Shown piece after piece: positions 46,405-54,544 of a stretch of DNA of 64,000 nucleotides. This DNA is from Listeria seeligeri serovar 1/2b str. SLCC3954 (lineage in GTDB: Bacteria; Bacillota; Bacilli; Lactobacillales; Listeriaceae), in the NCBI RefSeq assembly GCF_000027145.1, contig NC_013891.1, positions 744,001 to 808,000 of the forward strand, in the 5' to 3' direction. A model generated the notes under the pieces. That model saw only the letters and a program-made list of their open reading frames with translations. It was not told the DNA's origin and made no database searches. How positions within the stretch are numbered: the stretch's first letter is position 1; each line of letters opens with the position of its first letter. Position numbers and translations under genes: made by a program.

Positions 46405-47376
46405 ATGACAATAATATCCAGGAAGAATTTGATGAAAGTTGCATTTATGGCGATTTTGGCAATTTGTTTATTTGGGCCAAAGTTGGGAGTTAATGCGAGT
46501 GAGGTACAAGAAACTTATCCATTACCAGCACCTATAATTGAAGCATTTCCCGATGAAGATATCGCTGAGTGGGTTGCTTTTGCGACTGGAAAAAGTAGTG
46601 TGGATGAAACGATTACACAGGACGATTTAGACAGTGTTACTTATTTAATAATGGAAGGCGAACCTTTAACAGGCGAACAGTTGGATGTTTTTAATAATGA
46701 AGTATTTCCAAATGTTACTGAGTTAACAATTGATGGAGGCAGAATTGGAGATTTACCAGTTTTTACTGCTTTTCCAAATATTGAAGAAATGAATTTGGCA
46801 GCAGACTTTGTTACTTCTTTTCCAGACGCTGACTATCCGAATTTAAAAAGTGTTGATTTAAGTTTTAATGATTTAAGTAAAGCTTCCCTCTTATTTATAG
46901 GAATGGATGGATTACAAAGTATTAATTTATTTGATTGTAATATAACGGAGATTCCGCTTGATGCATGGAGTAATTTAACGCATCTTGGTGAGAATGAAGA
47001 AGAGGTTAATTTAAGTGGAAATCATCTAACACAGATTCCAGAGAGTGTTGTTTTTAATTCGGAATGGGGATTCCCAATTACGGCAGTTAATGAAACCTAT
47101 ACTTTTGAACCGATTACTATCAAACAAGGAGAGTCCCATTCGTTATATCTTCCAATTATTAAGCAATTTTTCAGTCAAGGCGGGACAACAATTATGGGAG
47201 AATACATAATTGACGGTCATGGTCAGGCAGTGCAGACACTATCTCCACAAGATTATTATGTTTCCATACCAACAGAAGATTTAACAGTTGGTACACATAA
47301 TATCAATTTATATGTACAAGATTACTATGGTAGTAATCTAACAGGTAATTACGTGATTGATGTTACTGTGGAATAA
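46405..47376 (+). CDS. Small secreted internalin-like LRR protein A
   Basis: A 323-residue exported protein. The signal peptide ends at GVNA-SEV (~residue 34). A cap-like segment starts IIEAFPDEDIAEWVAF, the form that opens internalins. A few divergent LRRs (NLKSVDLSFNDLS, LQSINLFDCNITEIP, EEVNLSGNHLTQIP) and a beta-rich C-terminal domain (~220-323) follow. There is no LPXTG, GW or membrane anchor, so it should be released from the cell like InlC-type proteins. AAGGAGG lies 8 bp before ATG 46405; the longer ATG at 46363 has no such site. A near-duplicate follows after 29 bp. The target is unknown. Confidence 0.85.
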   Translation: MTIISRKNLMKVAFMAILAICLFGPKLGVNASEVQETYPLPAPIIEAFPDEDIAEWVAFATGKSSVDETITQDDLDSVTYLIMEGEPLTGEQLDVFNNEVFPNVTELTIDGGRIGDLPVFTAFPNIEEMNLAADFVTSFPDADYPNLKSVDLSFNDLSKASLLFIGMDGLQSINLFDCNITEIPLDAWSNLTHLGENEEEVNLSGNHLTQIPESVVFNSEWGFPITAVNETYTFEPITIKQGESHSLYLPIIKQFFSQGGTTIMGEYIIDGHGQAVQTLSPQDYYVSIPTEDLTVGTHNINLYVQDYYGSNLTGNYVIDVTVE

Positions 47377-47405
47377 CTATTTTTAACAACAAGGAGGAGT
47401 TTTAA

Positions 47406-48374
47406 ATGATGATAACATCCAAGAAGAACTTAATGAAAGTATTGTTTATGGCGATTTTGGCGATTTGTTTATTTGGGCCAAAGTTAGGAGTTAATGCGAG
47501 TGAGGTACAAGAAACTTATCCATTACCAGCACCTATAATTGAAGCATTTCCTGATGAAGATATCGCTGAGTGGGTTGCTTTTGAGACTGGGAAAGATAGT
47601 GTAAATGATACAATTACGCAAGAAGATTTAGATAATGTGGAAGGGTTTATGATGGAAGGCGTACCTTTTACAGGGGAACAGCTAGCTATTTTAAACAATG
47701 AAGTTTTCCCAAATGTTACTTTGCTTTCGATTGAAGGTGGGGAAATTGGGGACTTACCAGTTTTTACAGCTTTCCCGAATATTGAAAAAATGGAACTAAG
47801 TAATGACCACGTAACTTCTTTTCCAGATGCAGACTATTCTAGTTTGAAAAGCGTAGACTTAAGCTTTAATGATTTAAGTGGAGCATTTCCGATGTTTGTA
47901 GGGATGGATGGGTTACAAAATATTAATTTGTTTGATTGTAATATTACTGATATTCCGCTTGATGCATGGAGTAACTTGACTGATTTAGGAAATAATGATG
48001 GAAACGTTAATTTAAGCGAAAATCATATAACAGAGATTCCTGAAAGTATCACTTATAGCCATGAATGGGGATTTCCCGTTACAGCAGTTAATGAATTTTA
48101 CACTTATGATCCAATTACTATTCAACAAGGAGAATCCCATCCATTGTATCTCCCAATCGTGAAACAATACTGGGATCAAGGTATTGCGATGATGGGAAAA
48201 TACAGTGTTGATGGTCAAAGTGAAGGTTATGGTGCATTAACACCTGAAGATTATTATATTCCTATTCCAACAGAAGAGTTAACAGCTGGGATCCATATAC
48301 TTGAATTAGACATCAAAGATTATTATGGTAGTAATGTTACAGGCGGCTATACAATTTTGGTTAATGTCGAATAA
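47406..48374 (+). CDS. Small secreted internalin-like LRR protein B (tandem paralogue of A)
   Basis: A 322-residue exported protein with the same plan as its upstream neighbour: signal peptide to GVNA, cap FPDEDIAEWVAFETG, short LRRs (SLKSVDLSFNDLS, LQNINLFDCNITDIP) and a beta-rich C-terminus ending GGYTILVNVE. The signal peptide and cap are almost identical to protein A, while the region after the cap and the C-terminal domain have diverged. No cell-wall anchor is present. AAGGAGGAG precedes the ATG, and the genes should be cotranscribed. The role is unknown; secretion and an LRR fold suggest host interaction. Confidence 0.85.
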   Translation: MMITSKKNLMKVLFMAILAICLFGPKLGVNASEVQETYPLPAPIIEAFPDEDIAEWVAFETGKDSVNDTITQEDLDNVEGFMMEGVPFTGEQLAILNNEVFPNVTLLSIEGGEIGDLPVFTAFPNIEKMELSNDHVTSFPDADYSSLKSVDLSFNDLSGAFPMFVGMDGLQNINLFDCNITDIPLDAWSNLTDLGNNDGNVNLSENHITEIPESITYSHEWGFPVTAVNEFYTYDPITIQQGESHPLYLPIVKQYWDQGIAMMGKYSVDGQSEGYGALTPEDYYIPIPTEELTAGIHILELDIKDYYGSNVTGGYTILVNVE

Positions 48375-48394
48375 TTTTAAACCAATTTATTTAG

Positions 48395-48433
48395 AAAAGA
48401 GAGACACTTAATTTTACCAAGTGTCTCTCTTTT
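48395..48433. terminator. Bidirectional terminator between the LRR pair and psiE
   Basis: AAAAGAGAGACACTT and AAGTGTCTCTCTTTT form a 15-bp perfect stem. Confidence 0.93.
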
Positions 48434-48438
48434 TAATA

Positions 48439-48849
48439 CTATTCGCGTTTCAACATCTTCGTATTGGCTAAGAATAGCGCTGCAACGAGTAATAAGATTG
48501 CTCCAGAAAGAATGAGTGTAGAGGTTGCACTTGAATGATCGACAATAATAAAGCGGATAATCGCCGTAATCCCAATGTAAATGAAGTATCGCAGTGGAAA
48601 ATGAAAATGCGATTCAAAATACTTAACAATCAGTGCAATAAACTCAAAGTAAAGGAAAAACGTCAAAATATCTTGCGTCATATAATAATAAGAAACATCG
48701 GTATCTAAAAAGAAAATATTATTAAAGATCGTAAAAGCCTCTCTAATTAAAAAAGCAGTGAGTGTGAAACCAACCATAATTAGCGCTAAATTTAGAGTAA
48801 CTCGAAGCAGAATCGGAACAATGGAAGAAATTTTTTCTAAACGTTTCAT
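48439..48849 (-). CDS. psiE: PsiE-family membrane protein
   Basis: A 136-residue protein with four hydrophobic segments. The PsiE features [20 protein letters not shown] and [19 protein letters not shown] are visible. In E. coli psiE is induced by phosphate starvation; its function is unknown. AAAGGAGG precedes the ATG. It is divergent from the ABC exporter. Confidence 0.85.
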   Translation of the reverse strand: MKRLEKISSIVPILLRVTLNLALIMVGFTLTAFLIREAFTIFNNIFFLDTDVSYYYMTQDILTFFLYFEFIALIVKYFESHFHFPLRYFIYIGITAIIRFIIVDHSSATSTLILSGAILLLVAALFLANTKMLKRE

Positions 48850-48938
48850 TTGTTTCCTCCTTTCAAAAACGATGTCGCTTTTTTAGTTATTTTACACTAT
48901 AATGAGTACCATGGCTATTTTTAAGGGAGGGGCTACTT

Positions 48939-50663
48939 ATTCTAAAAAGATTTTTTAGTTATTATCAACCGTATCGGACACTTTTTATTATTGATTTTGG
49001 TTGTGCCGTCATTGCTGCTATTCTAGAGCTGGCATTTCCTGTCGCTGTAAATCATGTTATCGATACTTTACTTCCAGGAAAAGACTTCGGACTTATTATT
49101 ACTGCAGCAGTGGCATTGTTATTCTTTTACATACTTAACACTTTTATGCAATATGTCGTTACTTACTTTGGTCATATGCTCGGGCTGAACATCGAAACAG
49201 ATATGCGCAGAGATTTATTCAGCCATTTGCAAAAACAACCATTTGGCTTTTACGATAATCAAAAAACAGGGAAGTTAATGTCGCGGATGACGACGGATTT
49301 ATTTGAAATTGGCGAGGTTGCGCATCACGGACCGGAAGATATTTTTATTTCGATTATGTCGTTATTAGGGGCATTTTTCTTAATGTTGAATATAAATGTA
49401 AAATTAGCTGTATCTACGTTCATTTTAGTACCTATTTTGACGGTATTAATCGTTTATTTCAACAAGCGAATGACAAAAGTAACTACGAAAATTTTTAAAG
49501 ACTTAGGAAATTTTAATGCAGGGGTTGAAAATGCGATTAGTGGTGTTCGCGTGGTCCAAGCATTTGCGAATGAACCACATGAAAAAGGACGTTTCGCAGT
49601 TTTAAACCAAGCGTATCGTAAGTCGAAATTAATGTTTTATAAAGTAATGGGAGTAAGTTTTTCATTTAACTACTTTTTGATGCGACTTATTAGTTTGTTT
49701 GCGCTACTTTTTGGCGCTTATTTTACAATTAATGGGGAAATTTCTTATGGTGAATTTGTCGGATTTATTTTATTAACGAATGTCTTTATTCGGCCAATTG
49801 AGAAAATCAATAATGTCATCGAAAGCTATCCAAAAGGTTTCGCTGGCTTTAAACGTTTTCTCGAAGTGATGGACACGGAGCCGGCGATTCAAGATGAAAA
49901 AAATGCTAAACCAGCTGGAGATTTCCGCGGCGATATCGAGTACAAACAAGTATCTTTTGAATACAATGATGGAAAAAAAGTCTTAAATCATATTAATCTT
50001 TCTATTAAAGCTGGCGAAACCATAGCATTTGTTGGCCCAAGTGGCGCTGGGAAAACGACGATTTGTAATTTGTTGCCACGTTTTTATGATGTAACAAGTG
50101 GCGAAATTACGATTGATGGCGAAAATATTAAACAATTTACTTTACCGTCGTTACGTGCGCAAATCGGCGTAGTACAGCAAGATGTCTTTTTATTTTCTGG
50201 TACTGTTCGTGAAAATATCGCTTACGGAAAATTGGATGCTAGTGATGAAGAAATTGAACGCGTCGTAAAACTTGCCCATCTTTCCAAAGTAGTAGCTGAA
50301 ATGCCAGATGGCCTTGATACTATCATTGGTGAGCGTGGCGTAAAACTTTCTGGCGGACAAAAACAACGACTAGCGATTGCGCGAATGTTTTTGAAAAACC
50401 CACCAATTTTAATTTTGGATGAAGCGACTTCTGCGCTTGATACCGAAACGGAACAAGTAATACAAGCATCTTTAGAAGAATTAGCAGAGGGAAGAACGAC
50501 TTTGATTATTGCCCATCGGTTGGCTACGATTAAGCATGCTGATCGAATTATCGTTGTAAATGAGACAGGCATCGCAGAAACTGGGACACATGATGAACTT
50601 TTAGCAAGAGAAGAAGGTGCATACAAGCGACTATATGATGCCCAATTTAATACGCTTCAATGA
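48939..50663 (+). CDS. ABC exporter half-transporter, apparent ATT start
   Basis: A 574-residue protein with a six-helix membrane domain (~1-310) and a nucleotide-binding domain: Walker A GPSGAGKTT, Q-loop VVQQDVFLF, signature LSGGQKQRLAIARM, Walker B ILILDEATSALD and switch His in IIAHRLATI. The first ATG-type start in frame (GTG 49110) would delete 57 residues including the first helix. Upstream codons translate well as LKRFFSYYQPYRTLFIIDFG. The only start matching GGGAGGGG (48925-48932) is ATT at 48939; no ATG, GTG or TTG is in frame before it. It probably exports a lipid, peptide or drug. The substrate is unknown. Confidence 0.85.
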   Translation: MLKRFFSYYQPYRTLFIIDFGCAVIAAILELAFPVAVNHVIDTLLPGKDFGLIITAAVALLFFYILNTFMQYVVTYFGHMLGLNIETDMRRDLFSHLQKQPFGFYDNQKTGKLMSRMTTDLFEIGEVAHHGPEDIFISIMSLLGAFFLMLNINVKLAVSTFILVPILTVLIVYFNKRMTKVTTKIFKDLGNFNAGVENAISGVRVVQAFANEPHEKGRFAVLNQAYRKSKLMFYKVMGVSFSFNYFLMRLISLFALLFGAYFTINGEISYGEFVGFILLTNVFIRPIEKINNVIESYPKGFAGFKRFLEVMDTEPAIQDEKNAKPAGDFRGDIEYKQVSFEYNDGKKVLNHINLSIKAGETIAFVGPSGAGKTTICNLLPRFYDVTSGEITIDGENIKQFTLPSLRAQIGVVQQDVFLFSGTVRENIAYGKLDASDEEIERVVKLAHLSKVVAEMPDGLDTIIGERGVKLSGGQKQRLAIARMFLKNPPILILDEATSALDTETEQVIQASLEELAEGRTTLIIAHRLATIKHADRIIVVNETGIAETGTHDELLAREEGAYKRLYDAQFNTLQ

Positions 50664-50700
50664 AAAAAGGTTTCTTATCTAGAGAACTCTTAGACAATAG

Positions 50701-50752
50701 AAAAAACAGGAATTATCTGAAAAAATCATGATAATTCCTGTTTTTCTTTTTT
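50701..50752 (+). terminator. Terminator after the ABC exporter
   Basis: AAAAACAGGAATTATC and GATAATTCCTGTTTTT form a 16-bp perfect stem followed by a T run. It insulates hpt from the upstream gene. Confidence 0.93.
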
Positions 50753-50785
50753 GCAGTAATTAGATATACTATTTTTATTTTGTCG

Positions 50786-50799
50786 TTAACAAGTGTTAA
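50786..50799. promoter_or_regulatory. PrfA box of hpt
   Basis: TTAACAAGTGTTAA has perfect 6-bp arms and matches the PrfA consensus TTAACANNTGTTAA. A -10 box TATATT lies 23 bp downstream, the spacing usual for PrfA promoters. PrfA is the master virulence activator of pathogenic Listeria. Confidence 0.88.
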
Positions 50800-50822
50800 T
50801 GACGGAAATAGAGATTCTGGTT

Positions 50823-50828
50823 TATATT
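50823..50828 (+). promoter_or_regulatory. -10 box of the PrfA-dependent hpt promoter
   Basis: TATATT begins 24 bases after the end of the PrfA box. A second TATAAT at 50834 is 34 bp away and fits less well. The leader to the hpt start is then about 255 bases. Confidence 0.65.
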
Positions 50829-50921
50829 TTTATTATAATAGTTACCAGCTTAAAAGAGAGAAAGAAGGTAATGGAGCTTTTGGGATGAAATTTTATATAG
50901 AGAGAAATGGAGGGGGAATAT

Positions 50922-50966
50922 ATGGAAGCGTTTTCTTTTGTGAGTTTTAAACTTATACCTCTTTAA
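50922..50966 (+). CDS. Possible leader peptide in the hpt 5' region
   Basis: A 14-codon frame (MEAFSFVSFKLIPL) stands 6 bp after a strong GGAGGGGG site, inside the long leader between the PrfA promoter and hpt. It may be translated and influence hpt expression, or it may be chance. Confidence 0.25.
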   Translation: MEAFSFVSFKLIPL

Positions 50967-51090
50967 GTAGCAGGAATGAAAATCGAGTGGACGCGCTCAT
51001 GACATAAATTGTGATAAACGTAACAATCATTCTGAGTAAATATTGCTTATTTAGTTGGAATGAAGCTCAAACATGAAAGGGAGAAAAATA

Positions 51091-52476
51091 ATGTCATTAT
51101 TCAGTTTAAAAAGAAAAAACTATCATATTCCATTAGAAACACAGAGGCAGCAATGGTTTAAGCACTTTATTGTTGCATTTATGGCTGTATTTGTTTGTTA
51201 TTTAACGGTATATCTTCTAAGAAATAACTTTAAAGCAGCCCAGGTATTATTAATTGAACAAAATAATTTAAGTACAACACAATTAGGAATGATTGGTTTA
51301 GCCTTTTCAGTTGCGTATGGAATTGGAAAAACCATTCTAGGTTATGTTATTGATGGAAGAAATGCAAAAAAAATAATGAGTTTTCTACTAGGGATTTCAG
51401 CTATTATCTCGCTTGTTATTGGAATTCTACTAGTTACAAAGCAGGCAACTGCAGGTATTTTATTTATTCTTTGGGGAGCTAACGGATTTGTACAATCACC
51501 AGGCGGACCAGCTTCTTATTCAACAATCACGCGTTGGACACCAAAAATGAAAAGAGGAAAATGGTTAGGTTTTTGGAATGCCTCGCACAATATAGGTGGA
51601 GCTTTAGCAGGGATAGTTGCATTTTGGGGGGCTACAACATTTTTTAACGGCGGTGTAGGAGGAATGTTTATCGTTCCAGCTATTATTGCCTTCATTATTG
51701 CTATTTTTTGCTTCTCAGTAGGGCATGATGAACCTGAAGAACTAGGATGGAACTCTGCCCCTGAAATATTCGAAGAGCCAGATGAGCAAGGGGAAGAGAA
51801 AACTAAGGATTTGAGTAGATTTCAAATTCTATGTCAATTTGTTATTAAAAATCCTTGGGTATGGACTTTGTGTGTAATAAACATCTTCATTTATATTGTA
51901 AGAATTGGTATTGATAATTGGGCGCCGGTATATTGCATTCAAGCACTAGGATGGAATACTCATGACGCAATACTTACCATTTCTTTTTTTGAAACAGGTG
52001 CATTACTAGGTTCATTATCATGGGGATGGCTTTCAGATATTATGAAGGGTCGCCGCATGCTTTGCTCGATAATTGCAGTCGCTATCGAATTCTTTATGTT
52101 AATTGCCTACTCGCAAGTAACAAGTATTTATAGTATGTATACTGTACTGTTTATTTTAGGTTTCTTAGTATTCGGTCCGCAACTTTTAATTGGAGTTTCT
52201 GTGATAGAATTTGTTCCTAAAAATGCTTTAGCTGTTACAAATGGTTTAACTGGAACATGTGCTTATTTATTTGGAGATTCGTTTGCAAAAGTCTTTCTAG
52301 GTTACATAGCAGATCCGACAAAATCCGGCATGAATATATTTGGTTATACACTCCATGGTTGGGGTGCGACATTTACCATTATGTTTACAGCTTTGATTAT
52401 TGCAGGTTTATTGATGATTCCTGTCGCGCTAAAACAAGAGAGAATCATTCGGAAATCAACTATTTTAAAATTGTAG
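51091..52476 (+). CDS. hpt: Hexose phosphate transporter Hpt (UhpT family)
   Basis: A 461-residue organophosphate:phosphate antiporter with ~12 helices. Motifs of the UhpT/GlpT family are visible: YLLRNNFKAAQ, GKTILGYVIDGRNAKK, NASHNIGGALAG and FGPQLLIGVSVIEFVPKNA. In L. monocytogenes Hpt imports glucose-6-phosphate from the host cytosol, supports intracellular growth and makes bacteria sensitive to fosfomycin. I chose ATG 51091, preceded by AAAGGGAG; an in-frame ATG at 51073 lacks a good site. Regulation by PrfA is supported by the upstream box. Confidence 0.95.
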   Translation: MSLFSLKRKNYHIPLETQRQQWFKHFIVAFMAVFVCYLTVYLLRNNFKAAQVLLIEQNNLSTTQLGMIGLAFSVAYGIGKTILGYVIDGRNAKKIMSFLLGISAIISLVIGILLVTKQATAGILFILWGANGFVQSPGGPASYSTITRWTPKMKRGKWLGFWNASHNIGGALAGIVAFWGATTFFNGGVGGMFIVPAIIAFIIAIFCFSVGHDEPEELGWNSAPEIFEEPDEQGEEKTKDLSRFQILCQFVIKNPWVWTLCVINIFIYIVRIGIDNWAPVYCIQALGWNTHDAILTISFFETGALLGSLSWGWLSDIMKGRRMLCSIIAVAIEFFMLIAYSQVTSIYSMYTVLFILGFLVFGPQLLIGVSVIEFVPKNALAVTNGLTGTCAYLFGDSFAKVFLGYIADPTKSGMNIFGYTLHGWGATFTIMFTALIIAGLLMIPVALKQERIIRKSTILKL

Positions 52477-52531
52477 GTTAATCAACAACTAATTATCTTT
52501 GGTTCCTATATACATAGAATCGCAGGCTAAT

Positions 52532-52575
52532 GAAAAAGCATCTCTTATTTGAAGTCACAATGGGATGCTTTTTTC
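52532..52575 (+). terminator. Terminator after hpt
   Basis: GAAAAAGCATCTC pairs with GGGATGCTTTTTTC, with a T run. Confidence 0.78.
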
Positions 52576-52646
52576 ATGCGGAAATTGCTTATCTAATAAA
52601 GTTTAAACTAGAAACTACGAAAAAATTGTATAGTAAGAAATTCATT

Positions 52647-53870
52647 TTATTTATTTCCAGCATTCTTTCTATAAAGGATAAAAATGGCTCCAGTTATTAA
52701 GATGACGCCCATAACAGCAGGGGCGGCGTGACCAAGGGTGATATAAATTTGCCCGCCGATAATAGGTCCGATGATGCGCGCCAGAGATTGAATGGCTTGG
52801 CTACCACCTTGAATTCGACCTTGTTCGCTAGCACTGGCCGATTTTGAAACCATTCCATTGAAAGAAGGACCGAAAATCGAGTCACCGAATCCAAACACGA
52901 ACATCCCAATAATAAGTAATGGTGCGAGTGTGAAAATCGATGAGGCGGCAATAAGTGCGTAACCAATAATTTCAGCAATCATCCCGAGAATCGCAATTTG
53001 TTTATCCGTTAATTTGAGCAGTAGTTTGGGCATAACAAAAGCTTGCGAAAGTATGTCTTGAATACCCATAATCGAAAACATCATCCCAATTAAAGCTGGT
53101 TTCCAACTGAAACTATCTATGGCAAATTGCGACATGACAGCTTGCAGTGAGCCATTTGGAACCCAAATCAAGAACGCGGCAATAAGTAAACGACCTAAGT
53201 TCTTTATCGTGAGGATATTTAGTAGTTGTGAAAAAGGATTGAGTCGCATGAGTGGAATTCGTTTTAAGCGATTTTCTTCTTTTAAGCTTTCAGGCATGTA
53301 AAAATACCCAAACAAGAAGTTGATCAAAGTGATGGCTGCTCCAAAGAAAAATGGCATAGCGTAACCAAAGTGAGCAATTAAGCCACCAAAAGCTGGTCCG
53401 AGTGCTCCTCCCGCACCTGCTGCTGCACTGACCCAACCGAAGTATTTTGTACGTTGTTCTTGCGGGGTAATATCAGCAAAAAAAGCGAATAGCGTACTAA
53501 TACTGCCACCAGTAATTCCTTCGATTATTCGACCAAGAAAGAGCACCCATAGCGCACCACCAAGCCCGAAAATAAAGTACCCAATTGCAGAGCCGATAAA
53601 ACAAATCAGTAGTATAGGTCGTCTGCCAAACCGATCGCTTAAAGCGCCAAGCCCAGGTGCAGCGAAGAAAACGCAAAATGCATAAACAGATGTTAATAGT
53701 GTCACCATAAGAGCTTGCTCGCTAGAATTACTTACATAAGGCGCGACTAGAAACGGGACGACGGGCAAAATAATACTAAAGCCCATTCCAGAAAGGAAAA
53801 CAGATATAAGGCCGAAAAGTAAGGTTTTCTTATTTATTGTAGATTTTGTAGGGTGTATTGTTGAAGACAT
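52647..53870 (-). CDS. MFS drug efflux transporter (DHA1, TetA-like)
   Basis: A 407-residue protein with 12 helices. The MFS motif A is clear (GLGALSDRFGRRPILL), and motif C-like GAGGALGPAFGGLIA follows in helix 5, both typical of drug/H+ antiporters. It resembles annotated tetracycline-resistance MFS proteins, but this does not establish tetracycline export. ATAGGAG precedes the ATG. Its promoter region carries two copies of a motif also found before the neighbouring marR-type gene, suggesting repression by that regulator. Confidence 0.87.
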   Translation of the reverse strand: MSSTIHPTKSTINKKTLLFGLISVFLSGMGFSIILPVVPFLVAPYVSNSSEQALMVTLLTSVYAFCVFFAAPGLGALSDRFGRRPILLICFIGSAIGYFIFGLGGALWVLFLGRIIEGITGGSISTLFAFFADITPQEQRTKYFGWVSAAAGAGGALGPAFGGLIAHFGYAMPFFFGAAITLINFLFGYFYMPESLKEENRLKRIPLMRLNPFSQLLNILTIKNLGRLLIAAFLIWVPNGSLQAVMSQFAIDSFSWKPALIGMMFSIMGIQDILSQAFVMPKLLLKLTDKQIAILGMIAEIIGYALIAASSIFTLAPLLIIGMFVFGFGDSIFGPSFNGMVSKSASASEQGRIQGGSQAIQSLARIIGPIIGGQIYITLGHAAPAVMGVILITGAIFILYRKNAGNK

Positions 53871-53894
53871 GTGATTCTCCTATCGATTGTATGA

Positions 53895-53946
53895 TTTGTG
53901 TCCTAGGAAACATAAATAGCTTAACTTGTTTTTGTGTCCTTGTCAA
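53895..53946 (-). promoter_or_regulatory. MFS gene promoter with two TTTGTGTCCT operator copies
   Basis: On the minus strand TTGACA (53946-53941) is followed after 17 bp by TAAGCT. TTTGTGTCCT (plus-strand reading) occurs at 53931-53940, just after the -35, and at 53895-53904. A third exact copy is in the MarR gene promoter. Confidence 0.6.
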
Positions 53947-53959
53947 CAAAAATAAATAA

Positions 53960-53998
53960 TAAAAAACAGCCTCCATAAAAAATGTGGGGGCTGTTGAT
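53960..53998 (-). terminator. Terminator after the MarR gene
   Basis: On the minus strand AACAGCCCCCACAT pairs with ATGGAGGCTGTT, followed by T residues. Confidence 0.8.
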
Positions 53999-54002
53999 AG
54001 GT

Positions 54003-54473
54003 TTATTCGGTTTTTCCTTCTAAAACTTTCTTCATTTCAATATCCAAATGACGGCTATACTTAGCTAAAAATTGTAACACTTCCTCATATTGGTCATCCG
54101 TTACTTCATCAAAAATAATTTTGTCACGCTCAAGAAATTCTTGATGTAAACTATCGTGAACTTGGTTAATTTCGGCACCTTTTTTTGTTAAACGAAAATA
54201 AATTTCTTTCTTATTTTCTGGTTTTTGATAACTTTCAACAAATCCTTTTTCAATCAATTTCTTGGTTAATTTGCTGATGGCGCTTTTGGTCATATAGAAT
54301 GCTTCAGCGAGTTTAGTTACGTTGGAATCCTCATGTTTGGCGATGTATTCCATGCAGTGAACTTCTGACGGTTTATATCCTTCAAGTGCTTTTTCCATTT
54401 TTACTTTATTAATCCAAGCTAGTTTATTGAATAAATCGCGTATTTCTTGCATGACTAGTTCATTCTTATCCAT
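54003..54473 (-). CDS. MarR-family regulator of the MFS transporter
   Basis: A 156-residue dimeric winged-helix repressor. The recognition region is SNVTKLAEAFYMTKSAISKLTKKLIEK (residues ~50-76), followed by the wing (PENKKEIYFRLTKKG). C-terminal helices form the dimer interface. AGGAGG precedes the ATG by 7 bp. The MFS gene lies immediately downstream on the same strand but with a separate promoter. Both promoters carry TTTGTGTCCT, so autoregulation plus control of the pump is likely. The ligand is unknown. Confidence 0.88.
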   Translation of the reverse strand: MDKNELVMQEIRDLFNKLAWINKVKMEKALEGYKPSEVHCMEYIAKHEDSNVTKLAEAFYMTKSAISKLTKKLIEKGFVESYQKPENKKEIYFRLTKKGAEINQVHDSLHQEFLERDKIIFDEVTDDQYEEVLQFLAKYSRHLDIEMKKVLEGKTE

Positions 54474-54505
54474 GTCATGACCTCCTAATTACACGTGTCT
54501 ACTAA

Positions 54506-54537
54506 TAGTATAGCTATTTTTTGTGTCCTTTTCAACT
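54506..54537 (-). promoter_or_regulatory. MarR gene promoter with operator copy
   Basis: On the minus strand TTGAAA and TATACT are 17 bp apart, and TTTGTGTCCT (plus-strand reading, 54520-54529) occupies the spacer next to the -35. Confidence 0.6.
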
Positions 54538-54544
54538 ATTCACT

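Noticed and set aside
52647..53870. Calling the MFS gene a tetracycline resistance determinant
   Set aside because: MFS motifs A and C show a drug/proton antiporter only; core-genome Listeria members of this group have no proven tetracycline export.
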